Below, one piece after another: positions 62,522 through 64,000 of a stretch of 64,000 nucleotides of DNA (positions within the stretch are counted from its first letter, which is position 1; every line of letters starts with the position of its first letter). The notes below the pieces were generated by a model. That model did not search any database. It had not been told where the DNA came from and saw nothing but the letters and a program-made list of their open reading frames with translations. This DNA is from G965216695 sp965216695 (GTDB taxonomy: Bacteria; Pseudomonadota; Gammaproteobacteria; Pseudomonadales; Azotimanducaceae). Position numbers and translations under genes: made by a program. The DNA is taken from assembly GCA_965216695.1 (NCBI GenBank), contig OZ244212.1, positions 2,294,001-2,358,000 on the forward strand, in the 5' to 3' direction.

Positions 62522-63189
62522 ACACGTTCCAGTCGGTATCCGTGCTGGTAGATCGTTTTTATTCTGAATCCAGACTCCGGCGCAATCTGCAAACGCTTCT
62601 TCACGCGACTAACGTGCATGTCCACCGTGCGCGTATTCAGACCGCTGACCTTCCAGATATCCCGCAGAATCTGTTCTCTGCCGAGCAAACGACCGAGGTT
62701 GCGAAACAGGTAGATGGCCAGATCGAATTCCTTCGCGGTCAAGGTCACTTCGTCGTCACCGAACTCCACCTTGCGGCTTTCGGGAAAGAAACGGTAAGGC
62801 CCGACTTCGAAGTCGAGTTCCTCGTTCGCGAGCCGACGACCGAGTGCGGTCACCCGGGCGAGAAACTCCTCGCGTGAGATCTGCTTGACCATGTAGTCGT
62901 CTGCACCGGCGTTCAGCGCAGTAACGATGTCGGCCTCGGAGTCCCGCTGGGTTACGAACAGCACTGGCACGTGCCATTTTACTTCGGTGCGAATCTGCTC
63001 CAGCACTTCGAGCCCCGGCTTATCCGGCAACTCCCAGTCCAGAATCATCAGGTCGAACCGACCGTCGCCCAGATCGTCGAGCAACCCCTGGCTGGTGGCA
63101 TAGTGCGAGACCTCGTGACTCACTTCTTGGAGCCAGCCCACCAGCATCGCTGCCTGAGCCGGGTCGTCTTCGAGTAATGTGATTCGCAT
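62518..63189 (-). CDS. OmpR-family response regulator
   Basis: The 223-residue regulator has a receiver domain with acidic pocket LLEDDPAQ, phosphoacceptor Asp51 in LMILDWELPDKPG, and lysine in DDYMVKQISREEF. The winged-helix DNA-binding domain follows (VTLTAKEFDLAIYLFRNLGR, NTRTVDMHVSRVKKRL, RIKTIYQHGYRLE). It overlaps the FecR gene and is the first gene of the kinase run; the start has AGGGTTGAA upstream. The cognate kinase is presumably the CHASE2 protein. Confidence 0.93.
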   Translation of the reverse strand: MRITLLEDDPAQAAMLVGWLQEVSHEVSHYATSQGLLDDLGDGRFDLMILDWELPDKPGLEVLEQIRTEVKWHVPVLFVTQRDSEADIVTALNAGADDYMVKQISREEFLARVTALGRRLANEELDFEVGPYRFFPESRKVEFGDDEVTLTAKEFDLAIYLFRNLGRLLGREQILRDIWKVSGLNTRTVDMHVSRVKKRLQIAPESGFRIKTIYQHGYRLERV

Positions 63190-63245
63190 GATTGTTCAAC
63201 CCTTCCAGCGATCGGGCCGCGGCCCGATCGCCCACCGGGCTCGGA

Positions 63246-64000
63246 CTAGATGTCCAAGCCCAGTTCGTCCAGCACGGCGACCGGCACGTAGTTGGCTCCT
63301 TGAGGTATGCCGAGGGTCGCAGCGTAGCTGTTAACCGCGCGAATCGTTCCTGGTCCGAGCATTCCGTCCACTGTGACACTATACCCCTTGTCCTGCAACG
63401 CAGACTGCAACGCCATAACGTTGTCGCGTGTCGCGTTGATATCACACAGCACTTCCTGCCACTCGAGGTCTGCATCGGCGACCTTCTCCGATCGCGTTAC
63501 AGTACGGTACTCCGCCGGAATCTCGATTCGGCGTTCCCGCGCCGGTTCAACCAGCCGTGTGACCGTAACGTCTTCATACACCGCCGGGATTTCCACCTCC
63601 CGAGTGGTTGCCGGCTGCACGACAACCCGACGTTCCACCGTGCGGTATTCCGCAGGGATCTCCACCTCTTCCGTACGCGCCGGCGTATCAACCACCTCGC
63701 GCGATACCGTTTTGTACGTCGCCGGTACTTCCACCAGGCACATGAGTTCCCCCGTAGCATTGACTGTCTGGGACAGAACCGAGTCACCGAAGGATCCCGG
63801 ATCACCTTTTTTCCAGACCGTGTAGGCAGGTTTGTCGAGCACCTGTTCCGTAACCGTCCGGTAGGTGGCGGGCACTTCCACGACCTTGGTGGACGCGGTC
63901 TTCACCAACACCTGCTCGGTAACCGTGTCATAGACCGCGGGGACAATCTCGAGCCGCGTGGACGCTTCCTTTACAAGCACCCGCTCAGTAACGTCCTCGT
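63246..64000 (-). CDS. Repeat protein with C-terminal peptidoglycan-binding domain, 5' end outside window
   Basis: The frame is open to the end of the window, so the N terminus is missing. The visible 251 residues hold at least five units of about 25-35 residues built on V-x-[IV]-P-A-x-Y-x-[TD]-V (IVPAVYDTVTEQVL, VEVPATYRTVTEQVL, VEVPATYKTVSREVV, VEIPAEYRTVERRVV, VEIPAVYEDVTVTRL, IEIPAEYRTVTRSEK), then a peptidoglycan-binding-like domain (LQSALQDKGYSVTVDGMLGP, GTIRAVNSYAATLGIPQG). One unit has a longer insert (PAYTVWKKGDPG). Probably a periplasmic or outer-membrane envelope protein. It lies 56 bases upstream of the regulator gene on the same strand. Confidence 0.8.
   Translation of the reverse strand, partial: EDVTERVLVKEASTRLEIVPAVYDTVTEQVLVKTASTKVVEVPATYRTVTEQVLDKPAYTVWKKGDPGSFGDSVLSQTVNATGELMCLVEVPATYKTVSREVVDTPARTEEVEIPAEYRTVERRVVVQPATTREVEIPAVYEDVTVTRLVEPARERRIEIPAEYRTVTRSEKVADADLEWQEVLCDINATRDNVMALQSALQDKGYSVTVDGMLGPGTIRAVNSYAATLGIPQGANYVPVAVLDELGLDI

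Overview
The window is a GC-rich chromosomal segment from a gammaproteobacterium. The order hemB-ppx-trxA-rho, hemY-hemX-hemD-hemC-algR-algZ facing argH, then lptM-lysA-dapF-DUF484-xerC, is the arrangement I know from Pseudomonas and related gammaproteobacteria. It is not Pseudomonas itself: ppk is missing between hemB and ppx, and the accessory genes differ. I cannot name the lineage. I see no rRNA, tRNA, CRISPR array, insertion sequence or prophage.

Layout. Bases 1-24,750 are core genes: heme synthesis, thioredoxin, Rho, a LytTR two-component pair, arginine, lysine and threonine synthesis, XerC, a nitrogen block (TorF-like porin, glnK, amtB) behind a sigma54-type promoter, and the ComM-like ATPase yifB. 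Bases 24,750-40,000 are catabolic: isovaleryl-CoA dehydrogenase and the two methylcrotonyl-CoA carboxylase subunits (leucine breakdown), separated by two DsbA/kappa-GST-like proteins, a flavin monooxygenase-like enzyme, an MFS transporter, an EthD-type protein, a DHRS1-like SDR, ArfB and an exported VOC protein. On the minus strand ald, a class III aminotransferase, mccB, a DedA-rhodanese fusion and a sterol-reductase-like membrane protein form a compact run. Bases 41,000-50,900 carry an Lrp regulator, alr, a diheme cytochrome, a long coiled-coil protein with a helix-hairpin-helix tail, htpX and an esterase. Bases 50,900-58,600 hold a translationally overlapping hydrolase run, a second flavin enzyme, a DUF4332 protein and a DUF481 outer-membrane protein. 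Bases 58,600-64,000 are a signalling block: CHASE2 histidine kinase, LysM-FecR protein, OmpR-type regulator and a repeat protein with a peptidoglycan-binding domain.

How the parts work together. The aminotransferase probably makes alanine from pyruvate and Ald returns it to pyruvate and ammonia, with the divergent Lrp-family gene as the likely regulator. Isovaleryl-CoA dehydrogenase and MccA/MccB are consecutive leucine-pathway enzymes.

Most interesting observation. The DedA-rhodanese gene (minus strand, 36788 down to 35814) has an in-frame TGA where I expect the second cysteine of its C-T-C-P active-site loop. The frame stays open for 51 more conserved codons and ends in a TGATG overlap with the next gene. 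Just after the TGA is a 7-bp stem with a G-containing 5-base loop, at a distance compatible with a bacterial SECIS element. It is either a candidate selenoprotein or a very recent nonsense mutation or sequence error. Other oddities: a duplicated trxA 3' end differing only at synonymous positions, clusters of short tandem duplications in leaders and in hemD, an extended -10 promoter placing argH on a possibly leaderless message, and two pairs of convergent genes whose stop codons share one CTAG.
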